A stretch of DNA of 64,000 bases from Vreelandella sulfidaeris (GTDB taxonomy: Bacteria; Pseudomonadota; Gammaproteobacteria; Pseudomonadales; Halomonadaceae). Where the stretch lies: the NCBI GenBank assembly GCA_007182875.1, contig AP019514.1:62001-126000 (forward strand), written 5' to 3'. Positions 47,282 to 57,573 of the stretch are shown here, one piece after another. The translations under genes and the position numbers were made by a program. The notes beneath the pieces are model-generated. The model was not told the DNA's origin and made no database searches. It saw only the letters and a list, made by a program, of their open reading frames with translations. The first letter of the stretch is position 1; each line of letters begins with the position of its first letter.

Positions 47282-48672
47282 GTGCGTCCTCCAACCAGCG
47301 CGTGCAGTGCTTGGCGTGAATCTTCAAGCGTTGCACACTCATTAATGCTTTGTTGTAGAAAACGCTCCAGCGACGGAAAGCGGTTGACTGCCTCGTCTAG
47401 CTGTGGATCGTGGCCAGGGCTGTAGGCGCCGACACTGATAAGATCCCGGTTGCGCTGGTAGCGCGAAAACAGCTGCTTGAAAACGCGCGCTTCTTGTAGC
47501 TGTTCAGGCGAAGTAATCGAGGTCATGGCCCTGCTGATAGAGGCTTCGATATCGATTGCGGGATAGTGCCCTGCTTCTGCTAATGTTCTCGACAGCACAA
47601 TGTGACCGTCAAGAATGGCGCGAGCAGAGTCGGCAATCGGATCCTGTTGATCATCGCCTTCCGTTAGCACGGTATAGAATGCCGTAATGGAGCCGCCACC
47701 ACGCTCCGCATTGCCTGCTCGCTCTACTAAGCCGGGCAGTTTGGCAAACACAGAGGGCGGATAGCCTTTGGTGGCGGGCGGTTCACCGATGGCCAGTGCA
47801 ATTTCCCGTTGAGCCATGGCATATCGGGTTAGCGAATCCATAATCAGCAGTACATTGCGGCCTTCATCGCGGAAACCTTCCGCTAAGCGCGTCGCGTAAG
47901 CGGCACCTTGTAAGCGTTGTAGTGGTGACGTATCAGCGGGTGCAGCAACTACAACGGCACGCCGTCGACCCTCCGGGCCCAGAATATTATCGATAAAATC
48001 TTGTACTTCGCGCCCCCGTTCACCAATCAAACCCACCACGATGACATCGGCCTTGGTGTAACGAGCCATCATACCTAGCAGCACCGACTTACCTACCCCG
48101 GAGCCTGCAAATAACCCCATCCGCTGGCCCCGCCCAACACTTAGCAGCGCATTAATAGCGCGGATGCCGACATCAATTTGCTCCTCAATAGGCGCGCGTG
48201 AAAGCGGGTTGAGCGAAGGTGTACTGAGTGTTGCGCGTGGTATCTCCTCAAGATTCTCACGGTCATCAAGCGGATTGCCGTTGCCATCCAGTACGCGACC
48301 TAATAAATCATCACCCATAGGGAAGCGACGAGCACTGTTGCCACTGCCTTCATCCAATGGCGAAACGCGAGCGCCAGGCATCAGACCAGTGACTTCTTCA
48401 AGCGGCATCAGGAATAGCTTTTCGCCAGCAAAGCCGACTACTTCGGCTTCGGCGTGCTTATTGCTGTCGGCTAAGCGGCCATCACTGCCCGGCAATTCAA
48501 TTCGGCATGCGCTGCCGACCGCAACCCGCAACCCGACCACCTCAATCACCATGCCTGTCGCACGAATGACGCGGCCGCTATTGCGGTAGCGCGGCAAATG
48601 GCTGACGCGCTGCTGCGTGCGTCGCAATGCCTTATTCCAGCGATGTCGATGGGGACAGGTGGTATCTGCCAT
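47278..48672 (-). CDS. fliI: flagellum-specific ATP synthase FliI
   Basis: Intact, 464 residues. Hexameric ATPase of the flagellar export apparatus, homologous to F1-beta. Walker A GSGVGKS is at residues 190-196, the catalytic Glu region GERGRE near 218-222, and Walker B VLLIMD at 274-279. [15 protein letters not shown] segment and a C-terminal helical domain complete the fold. The neighbours are fliH (upstream) and fliJ (overlapping ATGA), its direct partners. One of the few long genes here without a frameshift. Confidence 0.97.
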   Translation of the reverse strand: MADTTCPHRHRWNKALRRTQQRVSHLPRYRNSGRVIRATGMVIEVVGLRVAVGSACRIELPGSDGRLADSNKHAEAEVVGFAGEKLFLMPLEEVTGLMPGARVSPLDEGSGNSARRFPMGDDLLGRVLDGNGNPLDDRENLEEIPRATLSTPSLNPLSRAPIEEQIDVGIRAINALLSVGRGQRMGLFAGSGVGKSVLLGMMARYTKADVIVVGLIGERGREVQDFIDNILGPEGRRRAVVVAAPADTSPLQRLQGAAYATRLAEGFRDEGRNVLLIMDSLTRYAMAQREIALAIGEPPATKGYPPSVFAKLPGLVERAGNAERGGGSITAFYTVLTEGDDQQDPIADSARAILDGHIVLSRTLAEAGHYPAIDIEASISRAMTSITSPEQLQEARVFKQLFSRYQRNRDLISVGAYSPGHDPQLDEAVNRFPSLERFLQQSINECATLEDSRQALHALVGGRT

Positions 48673-48683
48673 AGCGTATCCGC

Positions 48684-49463
48684 CTAGGATGAAGGATCGT
48701 TAGAGGACGGTGGTGACTTGAGACCGCGTTTGCGTGATTGAGCTTGAATGGCCTGCCAGCGGCTTTCAAAAGTAGCGTCAATTTCACCCTGTGCACTGGT
48801 TACCCGGCAGCCGCCACGGGCAAGTTGATCATCGGGTTGCAGCTTCCAGTTGGCGGCCACAAGCTCATTGCCTAAGTGCTCTTCTACCAAGTCATGGTCA
48901 TTGGGGTTGAGCCAAAGGCGTTGTTGACCTACCAAGGGCGGCTCGGTGTGCAGAAGCTCACGCACAATCACTAAAATTTGTTCAGGCGTTTCCTGAAGGG
49001 CATCGCTGGCAAGCTGCTTGCCGGTTGCCAGCGCCAGCTCAACAAGGTCATGGGCGATGGTTTCGTCAATGCGCTCTAGCGCATCTGAGAATTGCTTGCC
49101 CAGCGTTTTTAGCGGCGTAACGGTAAGTCGAATTTGCTCTTTTAATTCGGTCTGTGTCTGTTCAGCCGCTGCTGCTAATCCTTTTCCATCCCCCTCTTTG
49201 TAGCCTTGCTCAAGGCCTGCTTTATAGCCTGCTTCTTCGGCTTGCTGACGAATACGCTCATACAGTTCCTGGCGTTCACTTTCTTCACGCTGGCGGGCCA
49301 ATTCGGCTGCCTTTTGTGCCGCTAGTACTTTACGCTGATGAGCCGTTGGCACCTCGCCGTCTGAGGTTTGGCCGCTCTTGGAAGAGGCCAGCTCATCCAT
49401 TTGCCAGCGACGCCAATCACTGTGGCGGTCAAATTGAGGGGAGTGCGTATTAGACATACTCAT
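48684..49463 (-). CDS. fliH: flagellar assembly protein FliH
   Basis: Intact, about 259 residues from the ATG at 49461-49463. Negative regulator and stator of the FliI ATPase. The N-terminal part is polar with a WRRWQMDEL segment (C-ring anchoring region). The centre is a charged coiled coil with small-residue repeats ([20 protein letters not shown]), and the C-terminal domain has [20 protein letters not shown]. The start lies inside the end of fliG (14-base overlap), so translation is coupled. A second ATG at 49457 is possible. Confidence 0.92.
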   Translation of the reverse strand: MSMSNTHSPQFDRHSDWRRWQMDELASSKSGQTSDGEVPTAHQRKVLAAQKAAELARQREESERQELYERIRQQAEEAGYKAGLEQGYKEGDGKGLAAAAEQTQTELKEQIRLTVTPLKTLGKQFSDALERIDETIAHDLVELALATGKQLASDALQETPEQILVIVRELLHTEPPLVGQQRLWLNPNDHDLVEEHLGNELVAANWKLQPDDQLARGGCRVTSAQGEIDATFESRWQAIQAQSRKRGLKSPPSSNDPSS

Positions 49464-50457
49464 CGTCTCCGCCTGCCAGGACGATTTCACCCGAGTCCGC
49501 TAGCCGCCGTACAACTTGCAAAATAGTTTTCTGTTCGGTTTCAACTTGCGAGACGCGGATAGGGCCCCGGGCTTCCATATCTTCACGAACTAAATCGGCT
49601 GCGCGCTGCGACATGTTGCGCAGGAACTTGTCCACAAGGGCGTCCTGGGCTCCTTTAAGCGCCACCACCAGCGAGTTGGTATCGACTTCCTGAAGCACCA
49701 TTTGAATGGCACGGTTGTCGAGGTCGAGCAGATTCTCGAACAGGAACATTTCGTCGATAATCTTCTGGGCTAAATCTTCGCTGTGGGCGCGCACGGTCTC
49801 GATCGCTGTCTCTTCTTGAGAAGAGTTCATCAAGTTGAGGATTTCGGCAGCTGTTCTTACGCCGCCCATTTTGCTGCGCTTGAGATTCTGGCCATCCAGC
49901 ATGCCAGTAAGTACTTCGGTCAATTCCTGTAACGCGGCGGGTTGAACGCCGCTGAAAGTGGCGATACGAAGTACCACATCATTGCGCAGCTTTTCTTCAA
50001 ATAATTCGAGAATATCGGACGCTTGATGACGGTCCAGATGAACCAGAATCGTCGCAATAATTTGTGGATGCTCATCGCGGATGAGCTCGGCCACCATGGA
50101 CGCTTCCATGAGGTTAAGGGCGTCGATCCCTGAATTATTGCCTGTCGTTTCAAGGATATCTTCAATCAAGCTAGACGCACGCTCGCTGCCCAGCGCTTTG
50201 GTCAACACCGAACGGATGTGGTCACTGGAGTTCAGGTTAAGCGCGACAAACTCTTCGTTCTCTTTATGGAAGGCTTCGAGCACCGCTTTCATGTCGTCAT
50301 GAGAGACTTGATTGAGGCGGGCCATCTCCATACTAATTGTTTGCACTTCGGTAGCACCGAGGTATTTAAACACTTCGGCGGCACTGTCTTCCTCGAGTGC
50401 GAGCAATAGAATGGCGCTCTTACGGGCGCCGCTCATTTCAGCAATTGAACTACTCAT
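49450..50457 (-). CDS. fliG: flagellar motor switch protein FliG
   Basis: Intact, 335 residues. Rotor protein that contacts MotA. It has the N-terminal FliF-binding domain ([20 protein letters not shown]), the middle armadillo part with [20 protein letters not shown], and the C-terminal torque helix with [20 protein letters not shown] and [20 protein letters not shown]. The charged residues that interact with MotA lie in that last domain. It lies six bases after fliF and overlaps fliH. Confidence 0.97.
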   Translation of the reverse strand: MSSSIAEMSGARKSAILLLALEEDSAAEVFKYLGATEVQTISMEMARLNQVSHDDMKAVLEAFHKENEEFVALNLNSSDHIRSVLTKALGSERASSLIEDILETTGNNSGIDALNLMEASMVAELIRDEHPQIIATILVHLDRHQASDILELFEEKLRNDVVLRIATFSGVQPAALQELTEVLTGMLDGQNLKRSKMGGVRTAAEILNLMNSSQEETAIETVRAHSEDLAQKIIDEMFLFENLLDLDNRAIQMVLQEVDTNSLVVALKGAQDALVDKFLRNMSQRAADLVREDMEARGPIRVSQVETEQKTILQVVRRLADSGEIVLAGGDDEYV

Positions 50458-50462
50458 TTGAA

Positions 50463-52234
50463 CTACTCATTAGCATTCATCCAGCTACGAATGATCATCG
50501 CGACCATGCGGGGATCTTCCTGCGCCATTTCACGCAAGTCGTTGAGGTTATGCTCATAGAGAGAGGGTTTTACGCCGACGCTTCGGCTTGGCATAAGTCT
50601 CGTCGGACTCATCAGGCGTCTCTTCACTCTCTTCATCATCGTCGCCCACGCTAGCGGCCAGCATGCCACTAGGCGTCGCTGCTGCCATCACCGGAGATTG
50701 CGTGTACCGCTTGATTAAGGGACGCAAAATCAACAGGTAGAGCAATAAAATAGCCAGCGCAACGAGGAGGTAGCGGCCTGCTTTGGCAGCCATTGAAAGA
50801 ATAGTGGGGTCTTTCCACCATTCGACCTCCGCCGTTTCTTCGACACTGCGCGTGAAGGGTGAATTGACAACCTCAACTTCATCTCCGCGTAATTGCGAGA
50901 ATCCCATCGCTTGACGAACCAAGCGCTCAATTTGAGCCACTTCATTGTCTGTTAAGGCAACCTCAATCCACTCGCCTTCTTCGTTCATTTCGCTGCGATA
51001 ATTGACGACTACCGCAGCTGAAAGCCGCTCTACCTGTCCGAGGCGGTGCTGGACATGCTCAATGCTACGATCGACTTCGTAGTTGATAACGTCGTCTTGA
51101 CGCAAATTACGCAGCGCCTCGGGGGTGCGTCTTCTTGCTGGTCGGCTTCCGCTTCCTCATTTTCGGGCTGGTTGATGGGGAGGGCAGCGTACCTGGCGGC
51201 GTATTGCTTAGTGCGCCTGGAATGCCTGTGGCCAAGGGGTCTTCGCCATCATATGCAAGGCTAAGTTGGCGGCTACGCACCGCTGCTTCGTTGGGCGGCT
51301 GATTGGGACCGTAGCGTTCAGAAGTCTGCTCGCGCCGAGAAAAGTCTATTTGTGCGGCCACTTGAGCGCGTACATTATCGCGGCCTAAAATGGGCGTTAA
51401 AATATGTTCAATACGCTGTTGGTAAGAGCGCTCGACTTCAGCAATATACTCAAGTTGCGAACCATCCAAATCATTGCCATTGCTTGTCTCAGCAGACAAC
51501 AAGCGGCCATCCTGGTTAACCACTGTGACGTCTTCAGCGGCCAGTTCGGGAACGCTTCCAGACACCATATGAACGATGGCGCTAACCTGACCTTCACCCA
51601 GGATACGGCCGGGTAATAAGGTCAGCACAACGGATGCTTTCGCGGGTTCGCGATCACGAATAAACACCGATGGCTTTGCCATGGAGAGGTGGACTCTTAC
51701 GCCCTCCACTGGCCCGAGCGACTCAATTGAGCGTGCAAGCTCGCCTTCCAGGCCACGCTGATAATTGATTTGCTCAGCAAATTGGCTAATCCCGAATGCT
51801 TGGCTTTCCATAAGCTCCAGGCCAAGATTGCCGCCACGGGGCAATCCCTGTTCCGCCAACTGCAGGCGCAGGGTGTGCACCTGATCACTGGGCACCATTA
51901 GCGCTTGGCCGCCCTCGCTGAATTGATAAGGAATGCCGCGCGTATCGAGCTCGTTAATAATGCTACCGCCATCAGCTTCGCTCAGATTGCTGTAGAGCAC
52001 GCGATACTCGGGGCTGCTAGCCCACATGAAGAGGACCGCTATAATAGCGATCGAGGCGGCACCGGCGATAAGCAGCGCGATGAGCGGATTGCCACGCAGC
52101 TGCTTCAGCGTTCGCTCAAAGGCTGAGCCGCTGGTGGAACCACTGTCAGTATTTCCACTCGCTGTATTACCACTACGGGAAGCGGCTTGATTCGTACTGT
52201 TTTGACGGCCTGCCGTTGCACCGGTTTCGCTCAT
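50463..52234 (-). CDS. fliF: flagellar MS-ring protein FliF (frameshifted)
   Basis: Forms the MS ring in the inner membrane. A first transmembrane helix ([20 protein letters not shown]) is near residue 50. Then come the ring-building motifs [20 protein letters not shown] and [20 protein letters not shown] followed by [17 protein letters not shown] second helix ([20 protein letters not shown]) is near the end, and the FliG-binding tail closes it. Frameshifts lie near 51140 and 50595. The ATG at 52234 (MSETGATAG) follows GGAGG and is preferred over the in-frame ATG at 52258. Length is about 590 residues. It is divergent from fliE. Confidence 0.94.
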
Positions 52235-52489
52235 GCGTCCCTCCGGGAGGGCAGGCAAAACTGGCGTCGGCTAAGGCGCATCACCAAAGAGGGCATAGGC
52301 TATATCCGTCAATCGCGGTTATCCGCCGAAAAGATGAGGCGGAATTGTGATGGATGCCATTATCCGGTGGCTAGTCGCGCCTAAAGGAAAGATAAGCTTC
52401 GCTTTTTGTGCGCATTTGTCTGTATGAGGCAGGGCGCGTCGATGTTAGGCTTTTGCATTAGTTCTTTTTTACGAATTAGAGGTCGGTAT
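52235..52489. promoter_or_regulatory. fliF-fliE divergent region
   Basis: 255 bases expected to hold the FlhDC-dependent promoters of fliE and fliFGHIJK. An inverted repeat TCCGCC-N10-GGCGGA lies at 52322-52343. No FliA-type site and no clear FlhDC box could be assigned by eye. Confidence 0.3.
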
Positions 52490-52822
52490 ATGAGCACTCC
52501 CGCAATACAGGCTGCGTTACAACAGATGCAAGGTTTGGCCACCCAGGCGGCATCCGCGCAGCCTCTCAGTGGTGCTCAAGCGTCAGCAGCGGTGGGGAAC
52601 GGCGGTTTTGGTGGTGAGCTACAGGCCTCGATTCAGCGCATTAACCGACTTCAACAGACTGCTAATAGTCAGGCGATGGCTTTTCAGGCGGGTGACCCTA
52701 ACCTGCAGCTTAACGATGTGATGGTCGACATGCAGAAATCCAGCGTTGCTTTTCAAATGGGGCTTCAGGTTCGCAACCGCTTAGTATCTGCATATCGAGA
52801 TGTTATGAATATGCAAGTGTAA
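52490..52822 (+). CDS. fliE: flagellar hook-basal body protein FliE
   Basis: Intact, 110 residues. Joins the MS ring to the rod and is the first exported rod protein. The C-terminal part LNDVMVDMQKSSVAFQMGLQ followed by VRNRLVSAYRDVMNMQV is the FliE signature. The ATG at 52490 (MSTPAIQAALQQMQ) was chosen over the ATG at 52406 because the extra 28 residues are unlike FliE; GAGGT lies seven bases upstream. It is convergent with flaG. Confidence 0.95.
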   Translation: MSTPAIQAALQQMQGLATQAASAQPLSGAQASAAVGNGGFGGELQASIQRINRLQQTANSQAMAFQAGDPNLQLNDVMVDMQKSSVAFQMGLQVRNRLVSAYRDVMNMQV

Positions 52823-52867
52823 TGGTTATTGCCCTTGCTGATGGTGCGATGCTCGTTGCGTCGTGCT

Positions 52868-53231
52868 TTAGGCTTCCAGAGAGATTATCTGGCCTTGCAT
52901 CTCTTCTAGCCGTTCAGCAATTTTTAATACTTCTTCCGCTGGGATCTGGCGTATTACTTCTCCCGACTCTCGGTCTACTACTCGCGTAATCACGCGTGAA
53001 GTATCTTCGCTTAACTCAAATTCTAAACCGCGTGGGCGCATTGCTTCGTTAATGCGTTGAATGGGTTCGATCAGTTCGCCGCCAGATATTTTCGTTCGTC
53101 CTTGTCTGCGTGGTTAAGTGGTGCGTTCGTTGGTGCTAGTTGAGCCAGCGTTTTTCTAGCCGCTGACTTGGATTTAAGTTGGCAAGCGTCGATGACAACA
53201 GTGTTGTTGCTTCGGTGGGTAGTGAGCTCAT
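52868..53231 (-). CDS. flaG: FlaG family protein (frameshifted)
   Basis: About 120 residues. The conserved FlaG part at the C-terminus is RGLEFELSEDTSRVITRVVD followed by RESGEVIRQIPAEEVLKIAE, and ends MQGQIISLEA. The N-terminal half is polar and unordered, starting MSSLPTEATTLLSSTLANLN. Frameshifts lie near 53155 and 53080. FlaG proteins are linked to filament length control and usually sit between fliC and fliD; here neither is in the window. A FliA-like site lies about 115 bases upstream. Confidence 0.85.
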
Positions 53232-53580
53232 AGGGCACGTTCCTCTTTAAAGTCAGCTCCGGCAGCCAGTCGTGGTGCAGCAATGCAATGAGAAACGGCA
53301 GCCATAGCTCGGATTTTTATTTCTAGTTATACGCCACAAGATCATTATCGGCAGGACTTTTAAAAATCTTTACCCTCCTCAGTGTTTAGTAGTGTTTGCT
53401 TACTTCTGAGAGCGCTACATATATATAACCGCCTGTCTTTGCTTGCTGCACTGCTTGCTATACCCCGCTTAATAAGCATGAGAATGATGCTCTTTTGTAC
53501 ATACGCCAAGCTGATCGCATCTGATATGCTTCGTCGCTTTGCGGTGAGCTAATTAACGCATGAGAGCAAGTGAGGCGAAA
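53232..53580. other. flaG-ycgR divergent region
   Basis: 349 bases without a gene. They hold the FliA-like site for flaG (53345-53372) and, toward ycgR, a weak sigma-70 candidate (TTGCTT, 17 bases, ATATAT at 53396-53424) in an AT-rich patch. I see nothing else that I can support. Confidence 0.4.
53345..53372 (-). promoter_or_regulatory. FliA-like promoter of flaG with one extra spacer base
   Basis: On the minus strand TAAAG, 15 bases, GCCGATAA: a perfect -10 and a good -35 core, but the gap is one base longer than consensus. The spacer holds T5 and A4 runs, so the extra base may be a sequence error. Confidence 0.6.
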
Positions 53581-54288
53581 ATGGTAGCGCAGCAGGATGA
53601 GTTTGAAACAATAGCAAACATAACAGCAATCGAGTCTCTGCTGGGCACGTTAATCGAAGGCGGCGGTGTTTCACTTTGCCTTGATGCGGCTGGTGCTCGC
53701 CCTGAGCCCATTGTCTTAATGGAGCAGCACCCTGGGCAAACACTGGTGATGGATCTTTCATCTGTCAGTTACTTACTTCACCACCTTCAAGACGGGGCAG
53801 CTTTCTACTTACGCGCGCAGGCGCAGGGCAAAGTAGTCCAGACGCCGCTACTGCATTTGACAGAAACACGCCAGGCAGGTGGGCGTTTTCTGTGTTGCTG
53901 TGACTATCCTGCTACGTTGGCTATTTTGCAGCGACGCGAGTCATTCCGCGCTGAATTGCGCATGGGGATGGTGGTGATGGCAGGCCTGTATGGTAGCGAT
54001 ACGGATGTGGTAGAAGGCGAGTTGCGAGACCTTTCCCAAGACGGCTGCCAGCTTGAATTGCCTTTAGCGGCCAGTGGTCTATTGGCGGCAGCGGTGAAAC
54101 CTCTAACACTCGCGTTCACTTTTCCCGATGGTACTTATTTTGAAGTGCTTGGAAATGCCCGTCATCAAAAACAGATGCTGAACGCCATCTGCTGCGTGTT
54201 GGCTTCAACTTCGTTGAGTGCAGCGCAGAACAGGAACGGCAGATTTGGTATTTTGTATGTGAAATAGAGCGCGAGGCGGCCCGTTATA
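53581..54288 (+). CDS. YcgR-type PilZ protein (flagellar brake), probably N-terminal part of a PilZ/HD-GYP fusion (frameshifted)
   Basis: c-di-GMP receptor. Residues 1-110 match the YcgR N-terminal domain. The PilZ domain starts with the c-di-GMP-binding RxxxR motif (RRESFR, near residue 118) and the D/NxSxxG motif (DLSQDG, near residue 150). In YcgR this pair binds c-di-GMP and slows the flagellar motor. The ATG at 53581 has GAGG five bases upstream; an earlier ATG at 53560 has none. A frameshift near 54205 interrupts the last strand. The corrected frame ends EIEREAARYKK, and then one indel in an AAAAA run at 54288-54293 would join it to the HD-GYP module downstream. Confidence 0.8.
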
Positions 54289-54289
54289 A

Positions 54290-55193
54290 AAAGAAGAACA
54301 GAGCGAGCGTCAGCCTTCTCCATTATTTGCGCTGCCCAATAAGCGCTCTGGCGCGGGTGAAATGCTTGGGCGACGGGATATCAAGCGCTACGCTACGCCG
54401 ATGGCGCGTCGGTTGGTAAAAGTAGCGGCCTACCTGGATGCGCAGCTGCTGTCGTTAAAGCAAGGTAGTGATATCGATGGTCGCCAGCTCTCTCGCTATG
54501 CTGATCGAATATTGGAGCTTCACGAAGAGGATCGTGAAGCGTTGCTATTTGCCTCTCGCTGCCTATCTCCTGAGCCCTTGTTAGTACGCCACTGTATCGC
54601 GGTGGCTATTCATTTGCTCGATTTTGTGGGTGCCAGCATGCCGCGTGAATTGCGCAAAGCAATTGTGGCCAGTGGCCTTATCCATGATCTTGGTAAAGCA
54701 CTGGTTCCCCAGGTCTTGTTCAAGGCGCCGCACTTTGAGGCGAGTCACCGAGAGGCGATCAGTGAGCATGTCCAGCTGTTGTTTGATCGCTTACATAACT
54801 GCCAGTGGCTATCGGCGGGTATTGCACAGGCCGTTATTAGGGGAATTAATGAGCGTATGGATGGCAGTGGATATCCTGAAGGCGCGGACAAGGGGTGACC
54901 TTAGTGAGCTGGCGAAAGCCAGTGCCGTCGTCGATGTAGTCGAAGCGATGCGGCGTGATCGTGCTGATCGTCCGGCTAAAACAGCGCAACAAATTTATCG
55001 GCATTTGCTCCAGCATCCGCACCACTTTGATATGCGCTGGATTAAGCGCTATATCGAGCATTTCAAGGCCTTGCCCGTGGGGTCGCTGGCGTGTTTCTCC
55101 AGTCAGCAGCAGGGGTGGGTTTTGCGCTTAGATGACAAGGGCAATCCTGTCGAGGGTGCTGCTTGCCCCCACCGTAGAGCCGCCCATGCGTGA
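54290..55193 (+). CDS. HD-GYP-like domain module with degenerate HHE motif (frameshifted)
   Basis: A Pro/Ser-rich linker (54290-54361) leads into a helical region and an HD-GYP-like domain. Family residues are the first His in LVRHCIAVAIHLLDFVG, the HD pair in GLIHDLGKALVPQVLF, SEHVQLLFDRL, and MDGSGYPEG. The canonical HHExxDGxGYP motif reads INERMDGSGYP, so both histidines are replaced. The late part has VVDVVEAMRRDRADRPAKTA. Active HD-GYP proteins hydrolyse c-di-GMP; this one may be inactive or altered. One frameshift lies near 54893, and the C-terminus is uncertain (55193 or about 55249). If it is a separate gene it would start at the ATG at 54362, which has a poor ribosome-binding site. 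Confidence 0.75.
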
Positions 55194-55353
55194 CAACGTG
55201 GGGCGGTGGTGCGGGACAATATCACTGAGCGCCTTGGACGAGCTGTGAGCGAGATAGCTGTCTCTACCTGAGAGGGTAAAGCGTGTTAGGCATGCGGGAA
55301 TGATTGGCTTTTGTGTCAGCAATAAGTTTTCTACATAAAAGCCGTGCTGTCGT

Positions 55354-55380
55354 TAAAGTCTATCTCTCTTGCGCCGATAT
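55354..55380 (+). promoter_or_regulatory. FliA (sigma-28) promoter of fliS
   Basis: TAAAGTCT-N11-GCCGATAT, matching the consensus with exact spacing, about 100 bases upstream of the fliS ATG. The rest of the gap at 55194-55481 shows nothing else. Confidence 0.87.
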
Positions 55381-55481
55381 AAAGCAGTAGCAGAATGAAG
55401 ATTGCTATTTAATTAAACATTTAATATTCGTGATTAGCCTGCGTTAAAAGGGTATTAAAATCACGTACAGGAGTTCCGCTT

Positions 55482-55895
55482 ATGACTTACTCTCGGTGGC
55501 GCCGCCTATGGGCGGGGGCTAATGCTTATGCGCGCGTCGGCGTAGAAAGCGGAGTGATGTCGGCAGACCCTCACCAGCTTATCGTACTATTATTTGACGG
55601 CGCTCAGGCCGCTATCCGTGCTGCGCGAATTCATATGCAGGCAGGCAATACGGCTGAGAAAGGCAAGTCGATATCGAAAGCGATTGATATTGTTAATAGT
55701 GGCCTGGCAGCTGCGCTTGATAGAGAAAAAGGCGGAGAGATTGCCGAGCGTTTGGCATCGCTTTATGACTATATTGCGCGCCTATTGTTGGCAGCTAACC
55801 TGCGCAACGATGAAGAGAGCTTAAATCAGGCCGAGCGCTTGCTTGAAGATATCGCCTCAGCCTGGCGTGATATTGGTCAACGGCAGAGTGCGTGA
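55482..55895 (+). CDS. fliS: flagellar export chaperone FliS
   Basis: Helical chaperone that keeps flagellin unpolymerised before export. The family signature NAYARVGVESGVMSADPHQL followed by IVLLFDGAQAAIRAAR is present, then LDREKGGEIAERLASLYDYI. Length is 137 residues. The first dozen residues are unusually basic (YSRWRRLW), where FliS normally has a short lead into NAY, so an indel near 55505 is possible. CAGGAG precedes the ATG. A FliA promoter lies upstream, and fliT follows after seven bases. Confidence 0.92.
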   Translation: MTYSRWRRLWAGANAYARVGVESGVMSADPHQLIVLLFDGAQAAIRAARIHMQAGNTAEKGKSISKAIDIVNSGLAAALDREKGGEIAERLASLYDYIARLLLAANLRNDEESLNQAERLLEDIASAWRDIGQRQSA

Positions 55896-55902
55896 GGCAA
55901 TA

Positions 55903-56306
55903 ATGTCAGCTTTCCCATCCGCTCATGATAAACGGGCTCAGAGACGCTGCTCACTAGCTATGAAACGCTATTGAGCAGGGTTGAACACATGAATGAGCTG
56001 GCCAATGCCGAGCAGTGGGCGGAACTAATTGATCAGCGTACAAGCTATGTGGTGTTGGTAGAACAGCTGCGCGAGCTGGATTTAACCGTATCTCTTGATG
56101 CCACTGCCCAACAGCGCAAATCAGAACTGCTTGAACGTATTCTTGAGCACGACGTTAATATTCGGCGTCGCTTAGTGGCGCGCCGTGATGAGCTCGGTAA
56201 GCTAATTGAAGTATCGCAACGTCAGCGAGACTTGCACCGTGCTTATGCACCGCAGCAAGGCACTGCGGGGCCATATACAGAAGATGATGCGACGAGGTCG
56301 ACGTGA
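55903..56306 (+). CDS. fliT: flagellar protein FliT-like (frameshifted)
   Basis: Small helical protein following fliS, as FliT (chaperone of the filament cap FliD and, in enterobacteria, a repressor of FlhDC) does. Corrected from the ATG at 55903, with one indel near 55940, it reads MSAFPSAHDKRAQR and then YETLLSRVEHMNELANAEQW. The remainder (LLERILEHDVNIRRRLVARR) is helical and charged. Length is about 134 residues. The stop overlaps the next gene by four bases (GTGA). The similarity is weak and mostly positional. Confidence 0.68.
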
Positions 56307-57573
56307 GCGGTATTACACCTCTCATTGATACGCTCTTGCACCAAGTGCTGGGGCGACAAGGTGAGGTGTCTTTGAAGCGGGCGCTGGATCAGCCGGTGAA
56401 GCCTATTTCGTATAGCGAAGGGCCGCGTGCGGTAATGGGCGATTCAAATTTGGATGGTCGTTCATCGACATCGCCGCTCAATGATCTAAAACGTTTGCCT
56501 CTTCCTCTGGATGGAGGGCGAACGTTGCCACGTGGTGAGGCGTTGCCTTCATCACCTGGGTCAACGCAGACGCATTTTAGCCCTGCTGCGCGAACGATTG
56601 CCGATGTGCTGCTACGTTTCCCCGCGCCGCCCTCTGTGATGCGGCCCGACGTGGCTCTTATTACCAGCCAAGAAACACCCGGGGCCAGTGCGGTAGCGAC
56701 GCGATTAGAAGCCAGTATTCGTGATAGTGGGTTGTTTTATGAATCGCACCTAAAGCGCTGGTTTCAGGGCGAGGGAACTCGCCAGCAGCTAATGAACGAA
56801 CCGCAAATGAAGTCTGGATCTCGTCAGCATGCCGCCTTTTGCCCACGGGTCAGAATGTTACACAGGCACTGATGAGTGCGAGGTTGGCGCCTCTAGTGGC
56901 GCAGCCAGTGGGGCAGGGGGGAATGGCAATTTTACCCAATGTGCCGTTAGTGCCTGCCACGGGTGATCAAGCCTTGTCTGCTCGGTTGGGTGGCGCGACG
57001 TCCTCTTTATCCACTGGTTCGACGGCAGCTTCGGCCGCCTCTCCCCAGGCTTCTGCTGCTCCTGTTCCTATGGCTGGCGGGGGCGTGAGAGTAGTCAGGC
57101 TAAAGTAGAGTTAAGCCATGCAAGAGAAATGACAGAGCTGGTAGCTAACCGCCCAGCGCGCGAGATTGTGCATGAAAGCCTGCAGAGTTTGGTACGCCAG
57201 CAGCTTGAGATGCTGGTTATGCCGACTATCCGCTGGAGGGGGGATGTCTGGGCAGGCATCTTTATGGCCTTAGTGATCCATCTACCCGCCCGAGAGAAAG
57301 GGCAAGAAGATGGGTCGCATGAGGGCGAGCCGGAAGGCGGGTGGCGCTCTGACATGCAGCTAGATGTTCCCAATTTGGGGCGTTCAACGCGTCGCTATGG
57401 CTTTATCGAAATGTGTTAAGTATCGATTTCACCACCGAAAGTACTCAGGCGTATCAGCGCATCGACGCTGGGCTGCCCATGTTAGAGAAGCGGCTAAGTG
57501 CCTTGGACTTACAAAAGTGCAGCTGCGCGCACGCTTTATCGAAGTGGAGAGTGCCCATGGCCACCCCGGGTGA
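56303..57573 (+). CDS. second FliK-like protein with C-terminal Flg_hook domain (frameshifted)
   Basis: About 420 residues. The first part is Pro/Ser/Ala-rich and poorly conserved. The last about 130 residues look like a FliK hook-length domain: QLDVPNLG... then LSIDFTTESTQAYQRIDAGL followed by PMLEKRLSALDLQKVQLRAR in corrected frame. Unlike the fliK at 45486, it has no clear LNPAELGPL motif. Frameshifts lie near 56845, 57085, 57400 and 57520. The start is a GTG overlapping fliT. It overlaps the FlhB-like gene by 17 bases. It probably takes part in export-specificity switching, together with that gene. Confidence 0.72.
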
